Assembly (NCBI GenBank): GCA_013399115.1
Contig: VXAA01001120.1
Span: 9,427 to 73,426 of the forward strand
Origin: Anseranas semipalmata
Lineage: Eukaryota > Chordata > Aves > Anseriformes > Anseranatidae
DNA: 64,000 nt
Reading direction: 5' to 3'
Both the position numbers and the translations under genes were made by a program. Below the pieces are notes generated by a model. The model searched no databases. It was not told where the DNA came from and worked only from the letters and a program-made list of their open reading frames with translations. This document shows, in pieces, positions 12,568-25,603 of the stretch (position 1 is its first letter; the number at the start of each line of letters is the position of its first letter).

Positions 12568-15500
12568 GAAGAGAAAGATATTTTCAGCCGAAAAGAAGTA
12601 AAAAGGACATACATTTATATTTTTTATTAACTTAAAACAAAGCACTAGTATTCAGGATGGCATCATCGACTGAACTGTTTTCTTGGCCATGCTATATACT
12701 GTACCTTTGAAAAATGAATGCAAGCAGATAAGCCGCTACCCTTATTTCTTGTCAATAGAGGTTGTCTCAAGTCTGCCCTTGCCTCTGTTTTACTCATTGT
12801 ATCTATTCTGCTGGCAAGTTAGTCATTCAGCAGGTATGCTTGTTCATCTTCTACAACAAATTCATTATGGGTCTTCCTTTTGCTTCTCCACAGCTTCTCA
12901 GCAAATACCTCTGAAAGCATCTGTACTGGGCTCTGTTGTTTGGCATGTCCTGGGGGCAAACACAGATTTACAGACTTGGAAAGCTGTGGTTGGAGACAGT
13001 AGATGCACTCCAAGGCACACAGGCACAGCCACTCTGCCTATTTCTCTGCCAACACAAGCATATTCCCAGTGCAGCTGGGTTCTGCACTTTAGGAGAATAT
13101 TGTCTCAGACTACTGCAGGAATTACTACTGTAGACTACTACTACAAGATTCAAGCTGATGGGGGCCAGGACCCAGCAGAGGGTTTTCCTGAGGGTCAACA
13201 TGTCCCCCACCAAGAGGAAAGGCAAGTGCAGGGGAATGAGCTCTAAAAGAAGAGGATGAAAGTGTGGAGAGTAGGTGGAGATTGATTCATTATGGATGTG
13301 ACGGGGGATGACAGGAGATGGGTGTCTCATACGTCCTCAGTCTTTCCCAGACACTCAGTAATTGGGTTTGTTTTGAGTGAGGAGAGGTGGTTCAGGCATA
13401 TTTAACGCAACCATTGCCCTGCCCTATTACTAATCACACAGTGACACTTCATCTGTCATGTCTTAACAAGCTGAAATGTTGGAAACTGTGACACATTTCT
13501 CCAGAATGGTAAAAAATTATTTGTAAGGGTGTATTTTCAGATATATTTTAGCAGTGTTTTCATTGATTAACATATATGCCAACTGCCATATATTTTATAG
13601 GCTGACATATATGTCATTATTTTCCCCTTAACTGTCTCCATGTAATATTTATTATCTCAGGCACACCAGTAGTTTACAAAATGATTAAGTGTGCCTTAAA
13701 ATAAACACACAGGATCTAGAAATGATTACAATAACTGTTTTATCTCCTCATTGCTATTTATCTGTTCTCTAGTAGCTATTATAAATGGATTTACCTTTCA
13801 GACAAGACACCTCCTGTAAGATCTGTCAAAGCCAATGCTTGTAAGTACCTCAGCAAAAACAGGCATTTTTCCTGGTCAAATGTTTCTGACTTTCCCTATG
13901 TAAAATACATACAGCAACCTCTAAGAAGACAATGGCAGTGCAAATGTATTACAATCTATCAGACGCTTGTCATTTGTCAGGTCCCTTGTTCAGGCCACAC
14001 TTTTCTGCTGAACTTCAACTGCAAAGGAAAATGTTGAACGAGCCAGCCAGTGCTTCCTCAGCCACCAGCCCAGCCCGGGTACAGGGCTGGAGAGCCCGTA
14101 GTGGCAGGGCAATCCATTGTGAAACACTGCCGCTGAAGGACAGTGGAGCATGCTGCAGCAAGCTGGAGCACCAACTCCATTCCTCTTTTTTCCTCTTTAA
14201 GGGAATTGTGATAACAAAAAGCAAGAAGAAATTGTTCGCTCTCTCTTTCCCTGCAGGGCCACTTGCTTATTTCAGAGGAACCCTCACCAAGGCACTTCAA
14301 GCAAGTCCTGGCTTTCTTCATGCTGATCTAAAGAAGATGAAGTCAGCAGTAGAACTGCCTTATAGCAGCTAGGAAATTTCATTTTTCTTTTCTTCCTTTC
14401 TATTTTCATTGTTAAGTGATGATGAATCAACATAATCAAGCTGAAAATTCCTTCCTTTTGTTTCGCTTTGTATTTTTCTCTCCAGTGGAAATGACTGCTC
14501 GTTGGTGCAAGGCTAGGAATTACAATAATTTATCCCTGAAGGGTTTTCAGACCATATTCTTTAGAGCTGAAGGCTTTCTTTAAGGCTTTAAAGTTGGGGT
14601 TTTTTGGTTGTTGATTTTCTTTTTAATTAAAGGTTTCAACCCTTCAATTTTCATCTTGCATTTGAGCCACTGTAGTGCGCTTCAGAAGCTTGCAAACTAA
14701 ACTTCAAACAGAGGGCCTGTTTCTGCTCCCTTTGAAGTCATGACAAACCTCCTGTTGATTGCAAACAGGGAAAGTGGCCCAACAGTACAAAGGAACTTTA
14801 TTTCTTTCTGATTTCTTCAGTTACCCTGCTATTGTACCATGTATCAGAGGTGCTGCAGACTTTTGTGGGCAAAACAGATATACCATAGAAAAACTTCCAA
14901 AGCAGCAGCTTATTAAGCTGTTACTATGAGCACAGCTAAAGGTCATTCAGCAACAACTTCGTCCCGTCCCTCCTGAACAGTCCAGCTGTCAGATCTTCCC
15001 ATGGCCCATTGCAGAGCAAAGCAAGAGAGCCCAGAGGTGCAGTGACAAACTCCCAAGGTCAGTGGTCCTGGAGCAGGATGCCAGGCAGAGCTGCCAAGGT
15101 GGCTCCAGTGATGGAAAGCACAAGCATTTGGGGAGCACCTCTTTGTTAGGAAACATCACAGTTTCAGTGATTCACTTTTGCTCTTTCTCAGAATTGTTGT
15201 TTTTGTAAGAAACAGTAGGTGAAGATAGGGACTTCAGCTTGACTGAACTCAAAAGCCTTTACATTGTTTTTTAAATTGTATTCCCTGTAGACTGGTAACT
15301 TTGTTTTCCTGCCGGCTCCAATCAGAAAGAAGCCAGAAATTGGTCAAGTACGAGACACTACTTGTCCTAATCTTAGAGAATTTAGAAAAATGAAATGTTG
15401 TACCCTGACAAGCCTTCTTTGATAAAATCAAACAAACAAAAACCACTGGAATGAAAGAAGTGAGACTACTTTGGAAATGAAAAATGCATCACCTCCTTTA

Positions 15501-15972
15501 GCCTGGTCATCAGCAGAGATGAGTCTCCTTACAAAATGAAGAAGGAGCAAGTCACACTTGGGAGTCATCACAGCCCCAGTGTTGTGAGCTATACACTGAT
15601 ACGACTGCTAGTGAACATATATAGAACTGCAGTTCCTCAAAATGCATCCCACTAAGGTTGTACCAGCCATTCTGAAGCCCAGTGCCTGCAAGATGATTCA
15701 CATCTATCTCTCATCTCTATATGTTCCTGTCTTCACCTTTCTGACTCACTCTTTCTCTCTCTTTTCTTCAGATGAAAGCACAAAGGAATTATCCTGCTGG
15801 GAGAAGATAAAAAGACTATGCATTCAGGAATGTATCACTAGGGTAGTGACTGCCATTAGCAGTTGACACAGGAGGGAGTTATAGATTTCCAAGAGCTAGT
15901 CTGGCAGTACTCCACACAGGAGAGGGAAAGGAGCAGCTGCTTATCAGGACTGTATGATATTTATTAGGAATT

Positions 15973-15990
15973 AAAAAAAAAAAAAAAAAA
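15973..15990. repeat. (A)18 homopolymer
   Basis: An uninterrupted A run following 'TTAGGAATT'. No associated retrocopy is visible. Confidence 0.93.
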
Positions 15991-17410
15991 CAGTTGGCAA
16001 TCTAATTCTTGTGAAGAAAGATGATCATAATTCATGAAGATAAGTATCAAACTTGCCAGTGCTGGGGTCCCTCTCATCCAACAAAACTTGGCTGTGCACA
16101 CTCAGCTTCCTGAACTGCAGGGAGAAGTAGGAATATCCTATCATTTGACCTTTTGAGTTGACTTAGGATAATTGTCTTTACAATAAGACTAGTTGAAACC
16201 TAGAAGTTCCTAATTTCCTCTCTTGGTTATAAATTTGCAGAAAATGCTCTGCATCCAAACAAGGAAGATGAGGCATTATCACCTGGCAGTGCAGCCAGGT
16301 TGGTCCCACCATGTTAGCCATGCTCAGGAAGTGAAAATTGCAGGCCTGCTTAAGAGTTTAGAGTCAGCAGAAGGATCTGTGTTCAACAGGCCAGACTGCA
16401 GCGTGATTCAAAGCAATTCTCTAATATGAATATTTGCTGGAAGACTGGAATATTTGCGTGAGATGAGACTTCTGAGCCAGTCAGTTCATAGGCAATTTTA
16501 TAGATGCTGAATTCCAGAGTTGTTGCTACTGGTTATGGGCTGGAAATAGTGACTTCTGGCGTGTAAAACAGAGGAACAGCATCTGACAAATTGCATTGTC
16601 ACGTTTAGTGTTTTGTGCAGTGATGAGAGGCAGTGAGTTTTTGTTTGACCGCTGTAACTGCATTTGTATGTACCTTCTCTGAGCTCATGATAGCACACAT
16701 TCATTATTCATGCCTGCATTTTACTTATTAAAAAGAAAACCATTTTCCTTCAAAAATAAAAATTCTGTGGATATAAATCTGTATTATATGCTCTGCCATG
16801 ACTTCAGAATTGTTTCAAGGAATGTAGGGCACAGAAGAATTTTCACCAGCACATGACTTACTGGGCACACACATCTCTGTAAAGAGTCTTTAGGGTTAAC
16901 ACATAATCCTTCAGATATTTTCTTCATTCAACTCTATTTAGGAAGGATGTGTGTCCAGTTATTAAGGAGAGAGATTATGAGGCAAGTGCCTGGTTGTACT
17001 CAACTTTGCATGCAACACTAAGCAAATCCTACAGCTTCTCTGTGGTTTAGTTCTCCCATCTGTGGAATGAGAGTGATAGCACTCATTTACTTCACAGGGG
17101 TGAGTCTTAATTATTGTTTGTAAAACACCTGGTGAGCGTGGTGTGAATTCTTTCTTCTGCTGGAATCAGTGCAGATTTTGCTTTGTGTTCATTGCAAAAG
17201 GATAGAGATTTCATTTTCGAAGCAAAACCAGAATGGACTGAGATTTCATCCTCAAAGCAGTTCCCAAACGGTCCTGTATTCGGAAACTCCTCTCTCCCCG
17301 GCTCATACAGATCTGATAAACTCTGTGAAAGTATGAATTACTCCACTGATTCAGGTTATGAATATATTCCACATTTAAAATTATGAATAGTGCATGAATT
17401 TTGAGGTTTC

Positions 17411-17489
17411 TGTTTTGTTTGTTTGTTTGTTTTCCAGCAGGGCTGGTTAGAGCTGGCTTATCAACAGATTTTTTTTTTTTTTTTTTTTT
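17411..17489. repeat. (GTTT)n followed by a T tract
   Basis: (GTTT)n at about 17411-17433, a 35-bp unique spacer, then about 21 T at 17469-17489. Both are simple-sequence DNA of the same strand bias. Confidence 0.9.
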
Positions 17490-19368
17490 AAGTCCTCAAG
17501 AGAACTGACTTTTAGGAACCACAGGAGATCTGTCAGCAATTAAAAATCCCTTCCCCACAGCTGAAGAGCCCAAGTCATCAACAATTGCATCCTTCTGTCT
17601 TTGCTCATCATTCAAGATATATTATTCCACAAAGAGTAATGGGAAATGTGAAATTAGGGAAATTAAGTATTATATCACCTTCTCCCTTGAATCCTTCACA
17701 AAAATCCAAGGAGGCAACGCTGTCAGTCAGCTTGTATGCATATAAGATGGCTGAGCACAGAGACTTTGCACATCTCATGGAGATAAAATCATAGTCATAT
17801 TAAACATCAGGAAAAGACAAGCTTTGAGAAAATATCCAATGAAAGATTTCAAGAAGACTTTTTTTAAAAAAACAAAAAGTACTAACTCATAGAAATTGTG
17901 AAATATCTAACAAGAAGTCCACTGGGATTTTTCATGAATGTATCTCTCTTTAACTTCATTAAGGCTTAAATAGCAGCCTCCCACCTTCCTGCTCCTGGTG
18001 AATAATGCACATAGCAGAAGACAGAGTCTGCTGCTTCCCAAAGTGCCCTGTCAGCATCTTCCCCACTGGTAAGCAGCATTCCCCAGCACCCAGTGAACCA
18101 AATCCTCAAGGAGCAAGGAAAAACTGTTCGTGTATACAACTTAGAAGTGAGAAGGCAAAGATTCTGAATTTTCACTTATAAAGGAATGTTTTCACTTCCT
18201 GACCAATTTCTGAAATCCTACCAACCTGTGCTATGATGAATCATCATTGGACAAGAAAAAAAGAAATAAACAATCAAACAAAACTTTCCATAAAGCTTTG
18301 AAGAGCAACAGGTTCTGTAAACAACATTATCAGGAAATAAGGCAGAGCAAACCTATCTCTTCTTTTTGATCTATTTCTAGAATTTTTTATAGAATCCCCG
18401 GTCTTTACATTGTAATATGGGAATGAAGATGGCACACCAAAAGCCCTTTCTCATCCTGGCCCAAAGGAAACTTAATTTTTCTATTCTTAAGTCTGAAAAT
18501 AAATGCAAATAAACAGCATCAGACTTGTACACACAACTGTTTAATCAGTATGAATATATTTGCAAAATGTTAAGATTAAGAAAAAAAATACTTGTTTTAA
18601 CCCAACCAAACCAGATTTATTCATCAAAACAAATTTGGTCTAGACCATACATTGATGAATGTTACAGAATTTCATCTTCCTCCTGCAAATCCAGATGCAG
18701 TCAGTTCTCTTGAAAAGAAGAATGCATTCGACATGAACAATCTATATTTGTTCTAGTTCATGTAAATCTGGGCTCAGATTTTTTTAACTGCTTTTCCTAT
18801 TAAAAGAAACTATTACATTCAAATCACAATTTTTATATTTTAACACATATCAAAATATTTTCCTTTTCTGTTTGGAAAATTAGAAAAGAATGCCCATTTC
18901 ATTCAGTCATCACCACAGCATTGAATAGATACAAAAAGATACTCAGCAGGCAATGCACCTTGTTTTATATTCAGGTGACATTTCCCTTCTTGTTACAAAC
19001 CTGTATCAATTATTTCAAATGCCCTACAAATAATAATTCACTTTGGCAAATTCTCCAGCTAAAAGATAAATCATTATAAGTCAGAAACGGTGAGGATTTT
19101 GTTAGAGATAGAACTGGGCACATTCAGATGCAGAAGACGAGATGAACATCAAAGAGTTTGACATTCAGTTCCCCTTGGAAACAGAAACAGAGCCAAGGTC
19201 AATACAATCTCAGTAACTGCATAGTTACATAGCAAGTGACATAAATACAGAGCAGGCACTAATTCTTTCCTTCTGTGAGAATATAAGTAAAGTTGAAATG
19301 AATGCCACTTCTAGCACGCTGTTTACTCTGAGTATGCACCTTACCACACACCTGCCTTTCACACTGAT

Positions 19369-19388
19369 AAAAAAAAAAAAAAAAAAAA
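19369..19388. repeat. (A)20 homopolymer
   Basis: An uninterrupted A run in unique DNA, without recognisable retrocopy sequence on either side. Confidence 0.93.
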
Positions 19389-20389
19389 GTCTGTTGAGAA
19401 CCTTATCAGGTAGAGTAGTGTTACAAAATTGGAATTTTCTTGCAACAATAGGCATATGAAAATCTAGGAATTGTTTTTAGATTTCTGCAGTTCTACTTGT
19501 TTCCACCACACAGATTTAATTCTGCACAGGCAAAACACTAGCATAATCTCCTAGCATTGTAGTGTGCCAAACCAGCTGCGGTAAACGTGGCTTCTTTATT
19601 CCTGCCCTACATGGTGCCCTTGGCCTGTCACCAAAGCCCTTGAGTGAAAGGATAGCCCCAAGAAGTAGTGTCTCTGCTATCTTAAAAATCATATCTTTCT
19701 GTGTGTCAGGGGGAGCTCAAGTCTCTGCAGAGGAGATTAAATTGTCCTTTGACTTAGGCAGATCGCCTGTTCAATGAACTGACTCCTTGCTAACCAATGT
19801 ATTGGAAAATATGTCTTCCTTTTGCAGCAGCAAAGGAAAGACTCCATCCAGAGAATAGCAAGAAATAGCAATATATCCAACATAACTAGAACACCCTCCT
19901 TCCAACAGCCCTGATGTTTGGACTGTCACAGCATCCTCCAGAATGACATTTACCATCCATTGAGGGTGCTAGGGTTGCCACGGTGTGCAAAAAATTACAC
20001 AACACTCACAGGGAAATTTGAATTAAATACAGAGTTCAGAAGAGAAGTTAGGGAGAAGGACTTCTGCCACCCCAAAGCAATGGAAATACATTTTCACATG
20101 TGCTCTCACCATTGCTTGGAGCTGTGTTTAAGAGTAATTCAGCAGAAAATTGTTTGCTAAATTGTATGGGGCCCCCTACTGACTATTTAAAACAGGTGAT
20201 GCTAATCACACAGAGGGTGATGCTGTGACTTGGCAGGTGCTAAGCTCCTGCTTATGTTGTGGGAATGTTATAAGATCTCTTTGCTAAAAGTGGAGCTGGA
20301 TGATGGGTTTGCATTTTCACAGTCGCTACAGTAGTACCGCAACATAGTTATGATTCCTGCTAAATAGAAGTTAAAAAAATGTGAGAAGA

Positions 20390-20411
20390 TTATTTTATTT
20401 TATTTTTTTAG
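20390..20411. repeat. Short (ATTTT)n repeat
   Basis: Three to four ATTTT units ending in a T run. Confidence 0.85.
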
Positions 20412-23400
20412 CAAAGAAATTATTTAATGATGCCATTTGATCAGTGGTGTGGATTTTCTCTGGAGTGTACAGATTTTAGTATTAATGCCTCAAACTGAGG
20501 ATGGCCACGGCTTCCAAATCCACGTGTGGAAATAATTGAGCAAGTGCTAGGAGCTGGGAGATGCTGTCTCAGGTGGAAGTGATCTACTGTGTGCTGGTTG
20601 AAATGTAGCAACTTTGGTGGGGGGCAGCTTGGCTGCATGATTAACTAAATGAACACATTTGTCAGCAGATCTGCGCTTCCTTGTAAAGGAGCAGGTGAAA
20701 ATTTGGAAATGGGAAATCCCAGGATTTTGAGGGGGTGGTGGATAATCAGAAGTCAAGAGCAGAATAATTGGTATCTTCATTTAGGAAGATGTAGGAAAAG
20801 AGAATAGAAGATGACTGTACATTCGTCTATTAGGTGAGAATTTGAGTACATGGCACAGGTTCAAAAGGTCTGGCTGCCCTGGGAACATGTTGTAAAATCA
20901 GTCTGTCTCTTGCCCAGTGAATAGTGACTCAACCTCAATCAAAAAAAATACTAAAAAAGACCTCTAGCATCTCCAATAAAAGTAAGAGCATTAATGGTAT
21001 AAGAACACCAGTAGGATGGGAGATCAAGGCCCTTTGTCATTTAGATTTACATTCTCTAATAAAAACATTATACTGCTAAGAGGCGAAAGGAAAACTATGT
21101 TGCCAGTATCAGGTATGATTTATACACAGTGTTAGTTACAAGAATGCTGCACTTAAGTCTGTGGCATAGTTCTTTTGTGGGATATATAAGTAGTGCTAGA
21201 CGTCATGGGAGGATCCAGTGGTATGATGAATAATGCTATAGTCATTTTGGATATTAGAAAGAAGATAGAGCAACCAGAAGGGTCACTAAACACAGAATAG
21301 GAAAGTCCTAAACAATTTGTCCTTGATGAGAAGGAGAGGAGGAGATCACTCCTTGTTCCTTGTGGGTCAGAGTTGTTTTTCTTTTTTTTTTCCTGTAGTC
21401 AGGAGAAGTTTTAGGCAGAGTAGATGGTTGCCATAGAAGCAGGCTGCTAAGGGCAACAAAATGACCTGTTGATGGGATGCTACCTGCGCACCTGATGCCA
21501 TCCTGCACTTACTACCATCTCCTCCTTCGTGGGGCTGCATTTTTCATGTTGGGTGACCCTTATTCTCCTCTCCCATGGCTGGACTAGTAACATTGGTTTT
21601 AACCAAGAGACTGATCAAATACCAATGTGTCTTGACAAAAGGGATTGTTAGGGTATGAAGAAATGTACCTGGTAGCAAGGAAATGCTCTAATCCACCTGG
21701 TCTTTGCTAGAAATGAAAGGTGTTTTTGAGCTGTGCTTTCTTCTGACTGGAATTGTATTGTGCAAATGTTAGGTTTCTTTTCTACTGCTGACCTCTGTTG
21801 ATGAATTAATTTGAATAAACACATTTTCCATTTCAAAGGAAAACCAAGCTCTTTCTCATCCTTTCAACAGCATACAGCATTTTTCTATGAACCCATCCAT
21901 TTTATAATCATTTGTTATAGCATTATTTGGACAATGTAAATGTAAAACAATTTTAGCAAGTAGTTGTAAATTTTACACTATTTTTGGTCTTATTTTACCT
22001 ATCTTTATGATGAAAAGATAGAGTGGAAAGCTACAGATTTTCACACACACAAAAAATATCTTTTTTACATCAGACTTTTTTGCATTTCTAAAACAAGATT
22101 TTTGTTTTCCTTTCATGGAATATCCAACATCTTTTGAAGTTTCAGTTAGTAGCAACTATCTATGAAATTATTGAGAGTATATGTTTGGCAAGAATAGTTT
22201 ATTGTAGTTAACATCTGCATTTTTCCCCTTTTATTTTATAGGCTCCTTATAGATTTAATGCTGGATCCTTTTAAACATACATATAAGCATATGTGTTTTA
22301 TATAAGTTTTTGAAATTTGTAAATTCCTACATCATTTCCAGGATTCTTTTTTTTTTATGTTATTGGGTGCAAGAAAATTGAGAAATGGTTGTGATGCAAT
22401 TTAATCTTTTCTGGAAAAATTTAAACCAGTGTTATGTGAAACTGTCCATAAATATCTATTAAGCTCTCCAGAGCACTTGAAATTATGTACTGTATTATTT
22501 CTGTTGCAGAACTTAGAACAAAATAAATATCTACATTGCCACAAGGATATATCAGCATTCGGTATTGCTGCCCACCCTCCAACCTCAGACAAACTCCTCA
22601 GCACCCTCCATAACTTTATGATTGAAGAAACTTACTCCAAATTCCCCAAATAATACAGATATCAAGGCTGGTATTTTGAAGTGTTATTACCAATTCTTCC
22701 CATTCCCAGTATGAGATACGTTTTTTTTCCTGCCTCTGCCAAGCTTTGGGGGCCTAACAGCTTTCTGTTGATTGAGGGGATCGCTGTCTCTTCATTAGCT
22801 TCATCACCTCCCGTGAGGTAGGCTGTTGCTCCATAAAGAAGCAGCACCACTAAGCAGCCTCCCCATCCATGCTACAGCTGCACAGAGCTCTGCTATCCCA
22901 TCAGCAGAAAATGTCTCACAGCTACTTGGACTCTCTGAGCTCACTCACAAAAATATTTTTAATGTAGAAACATCTTTATGAGCTTGCACACAGAACATGG
23001 GCTACTACCCGGGCAGTAAAGAAAGCGTTGGGGAGATCAGCTGGATGTTTTTCTGTCATGCCAGGTGTAAATGGCGTCATTGCAACAACGTGGCTATGAA
23101 TCTGTGGTAAAACCGGCTGCCTCAGGGTACAGGGTGCAATGCTATTCCTGTCTATTCACATCAGGTGAGCCCTGCATTTCTGTGGTGGGTACCACATAAC
23201 CCTGCCGTTGCTTGCTCTCACCTACCCCAGAAGGCTTGCTGGCTGCAATGGAGCTCCTAGTTTCTGTTTTTTCTTTTAACTGCATCACTTTGCCTCTTCT
23301 CAGGTATGCAGTAATGCATCCACGCACTCATTTTCCTGGGAGAAGCAGGGAAAATGGGCATCCCTTCACCTCTGCATATTAGGACTTGAGGTCTAGTGGT

Positions 23401-23814
23401 GAGCTGATAGAGGAAGCTGCCTGCCTGGCTGGAGGTCAGACGTGCAAAATACTGCATGCTCCTCACCAACACCTCTGATCTTCCTGTCACACCCAGGAGG
23501 AAGAGGAGAGCAGAAAGATTTCAACATACACAAAGAGGAGGAGAACCTTCCCATGCCATTGTACAAATTCAGCTTCTGCCATGGGGCGGTTTTTCCAGCT
23601 GGACTGTGAGTTTAACCTCTCCAGGCTTGAGTAGGTAAATTCCCACTCACAAAGCAAACCCCAGCAATCTGTGCTCTTTGGCAGCACCAGGAAGCCAGAT
23701 TTTTTTTTCTTTTTTTCCAGAGTAGCTCTGGAAGAGGCCAGACATCAGCAGCATCAGATTGAAACCAGTCTGTGCTATTTTGACTAAGCAAATCTCAGAC
23801 TCCATCTAGATCTG

Positions 23815-24060
23815 TCTAAATTTCCTTCTAAACATCAGGAAGCACTTCTGTGCTGTGCGGGTGACGGAACACTGGCACAGGTTGCCCAGGGAGGTTGTGG
23901 AGGCTCCCTCCTTGGAGATCTTCAGAAGGTGCCTGGACATGGGCCTGGGCAACCTGCTCTGGGTGGCCCTGCTTGAGCAGGGTGTTGGACCAGATGAGCT
24001 CCAGAGCTCCCTTCTAACCTCAACCATTCTGCCATTGTGTGATTCTGTGATTCTGTGACT
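23815..24060 (+). mobile_element. CR1 LINE fragment, 3' end
   Basis: About 245 bp of CR1 3' end in the plus orientation. The coding part translates as a piece of the ORF2 C-terminus ('RVTEHWHRLPREVVEAPSLE', then 'IFRRCLDMGLGNLLWVALLE'). The UTR-like 'GTTGGACCAGATGAGCTCC' and 'CTTCTAACCTCAACCATTCTG' follow, and then ATTCTGTG octamers. It is 5'-truncated close to 23815. Another CR1 fragment in the same orientation begins about 160 bp downstream. The two share only the short 'GTGACGGA-CACTGG' segment, with several differences, so they look like separate insertions and not one split copy. Confidence 0.95.
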
Positions 24061-24219
24061 CATGTATTAATAGGACCCAATTCATAATCCTTTCATTATC
24101 TCTAGCAGCCAAGATATCAGGCATCACTGCAGATTCTAAAGTAAAAATTTTATTTAACTTTTCCTTGGTAAACTTCTGCTTATAGCACATGAGAACTTCA
24201 GGCATGATGAGGGCCTTTA

Positions 24220-24649
24220 CATTAGGGTAGCCAGCAGGTCAAGGGAGGTGATCCTCCCCCTCTACTCTGCCCTGGTCAGGCCTCACCTGGAGTACTGTGT
24301 CCAGTTCTGGGCTCCCTGGTACAAAAAAGACAGGGATCTTCTGGAGAGAGTCCAGCGGAGGGCCACAAAGATGATACGGGGCCTGGAGCATCTCCCCTAT
24401 GAGGAAAGGCTGAGAGACCTGGGTCTGTTCAGACTTGAGAAAAGAAGACTGAGAGCGGACCTTATCAATGTATATAAATACCTGCAGTGTGGGGGACACA
24501 GGGGTATGGCCAGCCTCTTTTCAATGGTCTGTGGGGACAGGACAAGTGGCAATGGCCACAAAATGGAGCACAGGAAGTTCCACAACAATATGCAAAAGAA
24601 CTTCTTCACGGTGAGGGTGACGGAGCACTGGAACAGGCTGCCCAGGGAG
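24220..24649 (+). mobile_element. CR1 LINE fragment, both ends missing
   Basis: About 430 bp of CR1, from 'GCCAGCAGGTCAAGGGAGG' through 'TGTCCAGTTCTGGGCTCCC', 'GAGCATCTCCCCTATGAGG' and 'AACTTCTTCACGGTGAGGG' to 'CTGCCCAGGGAG'. It is an ORF2 C-terminal segment with no 3' UTR and no octamer tail. CR1 copies are normally truncated at the 5' end and keep the 3' end, so this loss is unusual. It coincides exactly with the single N at 24650, after which the sequence turns AT-rich and unrelated. A contig joint or misassembly is the simplest explanation; a real deletion is possible. Confidence 0.95.
24248..24649 (+). pseudogene. CR1 ORF2 C-terminal relic, cut off at an N
   Basis: Open frame of about 134 codons inside the CR1 fragment. 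It carries the conserved post-reverse-transcriptase part of CR1 ORF2: '[17 protein letters not shown]', '[19 protein letters not shown]', '[19 protein letters not shown]' and '[16 protein letters not shown]'. In the family this segment lies downstream of the RT catalytic domain. Neither the endonuclease nor the RT core is present, so the relic cannot encode an active protein. The frame is still open where it meets the N, suggesting moderate age. The first ATA/M codon has no biological meaning as a start. Confidence 0.88.
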
Positions 24650-24650
24650 N
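24650..24650. other. Single N, probable contig joint
   Basis: One undetermined base exactly where a CR1 copy stops in mid-coding sequence ('CCCAGGGAG' then N then 'AGGTTACTCATTTACC'). The sequence character changes sharply from GC-rich CR1 to AT-rich unique DNA. A placeholder N between two contigs joined inside a repeat would look like this. Confidence 0.7.
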
Positions 24651-25541
24651 AGGTTACTCATTTACCTTCTAAATTGAAACATGGTATGCAACAAGAGCTT
24701 TGGAATAAGTGTAATGTCATATCTCCTCATCTTTGAAGAGACAATATATAAGTTTTATGACAGTGTTATGATATTTACTTGCAATTATTTACTTGTAATT
24801 CCTCATCTAACCAATTTTTATTTCATTCTGAGTTGTTAACATTGAGATGACCTTGCTAATGGCTGTATTGTGTGAGTGATGCTCTTCAGCATGATCTTAT
24901 GCTTTACTGTGCATTTCCTTATATGCAATGAATGATGTCTCTTTTAACATCAAGAATTGAAAGAAATAACCCTGTATCACAAAGCCATAAAATAGATTGG
25001 TATTTTGATAGACAAAGCCAAGACTAGACCAAGCGTGCAGGAGTGAGGAGGTTAGTAAATGACTAGCAACCCGTATTTCTGCAATGGAAATGCTGAATTT
25101 GTGCAGAATGAATTTTAATACTTCTCTGGCATTCTGAGCACTCAAACATTCTCCATTGCAAGACTTTCCTGCATATAGTACCTTCTGCAGTGAATTCTTT
25201 TCAACGTGTCTTTATTACATGCTGTGTTACCCCCCCTCCCTTAACTCCAAAAAGTGTGTGGGTGGTAAACATGATTTTTCTTTTTTAAAACAGAATCAGT
25301 CTAAGCATCAAAGGACACTTTTGTGCTGTCAGATACACAAAGGCAAAATAATCCATTGCATAGCTAGCTCGTTTCCACTTCCTGAATGAGTTTGTTCTAA
25401 AAAGATAATTGAACTTCGTAAGATAAAGTATTCTGGAAGGCAGTAAAGGAAGTAATATATAGATCTCTTAGCAGCATATACTTCAAGCAAGTACTTTCAT
25501 TAAAGAATTCTTACCCTTGCAAGTGGTGTCCTATCTTTCAG

Positions 25542-25603
25542 ATATTCCCATCGGTGAATGATTCATCTGAAACCAAACTAGACTTCTCTGACACATGCAC
25601 AAG
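25542..25603 (+). other. Candidate 62-bp internal exon (weak)
   Basis: Splice-like borders: 'CTATCTTTCAG' before 25542 and AAG followed by GTAAGT at 25604-25609, an ideal U1-complementary donor. Only one of the three forward frames is open throughout. It reads '-PSVNDSSETKLDFSDTC-', a composition rich in Ser/Asp/Thr typical of real protein but not one I recognise. Against it: one near-perfect donor is expected by chance in this much DNA, 20 open codons are not significant, and no partner exon was identified. Confidence 0.22.

Larger units (their letters stand above)
4519..23814. other. Unique DNA with microsatellites, no gene seen
   Basis: The stretch holds the simple repeats, hairpins and duplication listed separately. 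The longest frame (plus strand, 12683-13246, 187 codons) has no signal peptide, domain or motif I recognise and mixed composition. The 7200-7600 and 14000-14350 stretches are slightly GC-richer without any clear feature. Confidence 0.65.

Noticed and set aside
12683..13246. 187-codon open frame on the plus strand
   Set aside because: It has no recognisable domain, repeat or compositional signature, no upstream promoter context, and mixed charged and hydrophobic runs typical of chance frames.
13802..13840. 39-bp stretch between 'TTACCTTTCAG' and GTAAGT
   Set aside because: The exon side of the donor is CTT rather than AG, two frames are open only because the stretch is short, and no partner exon was found.
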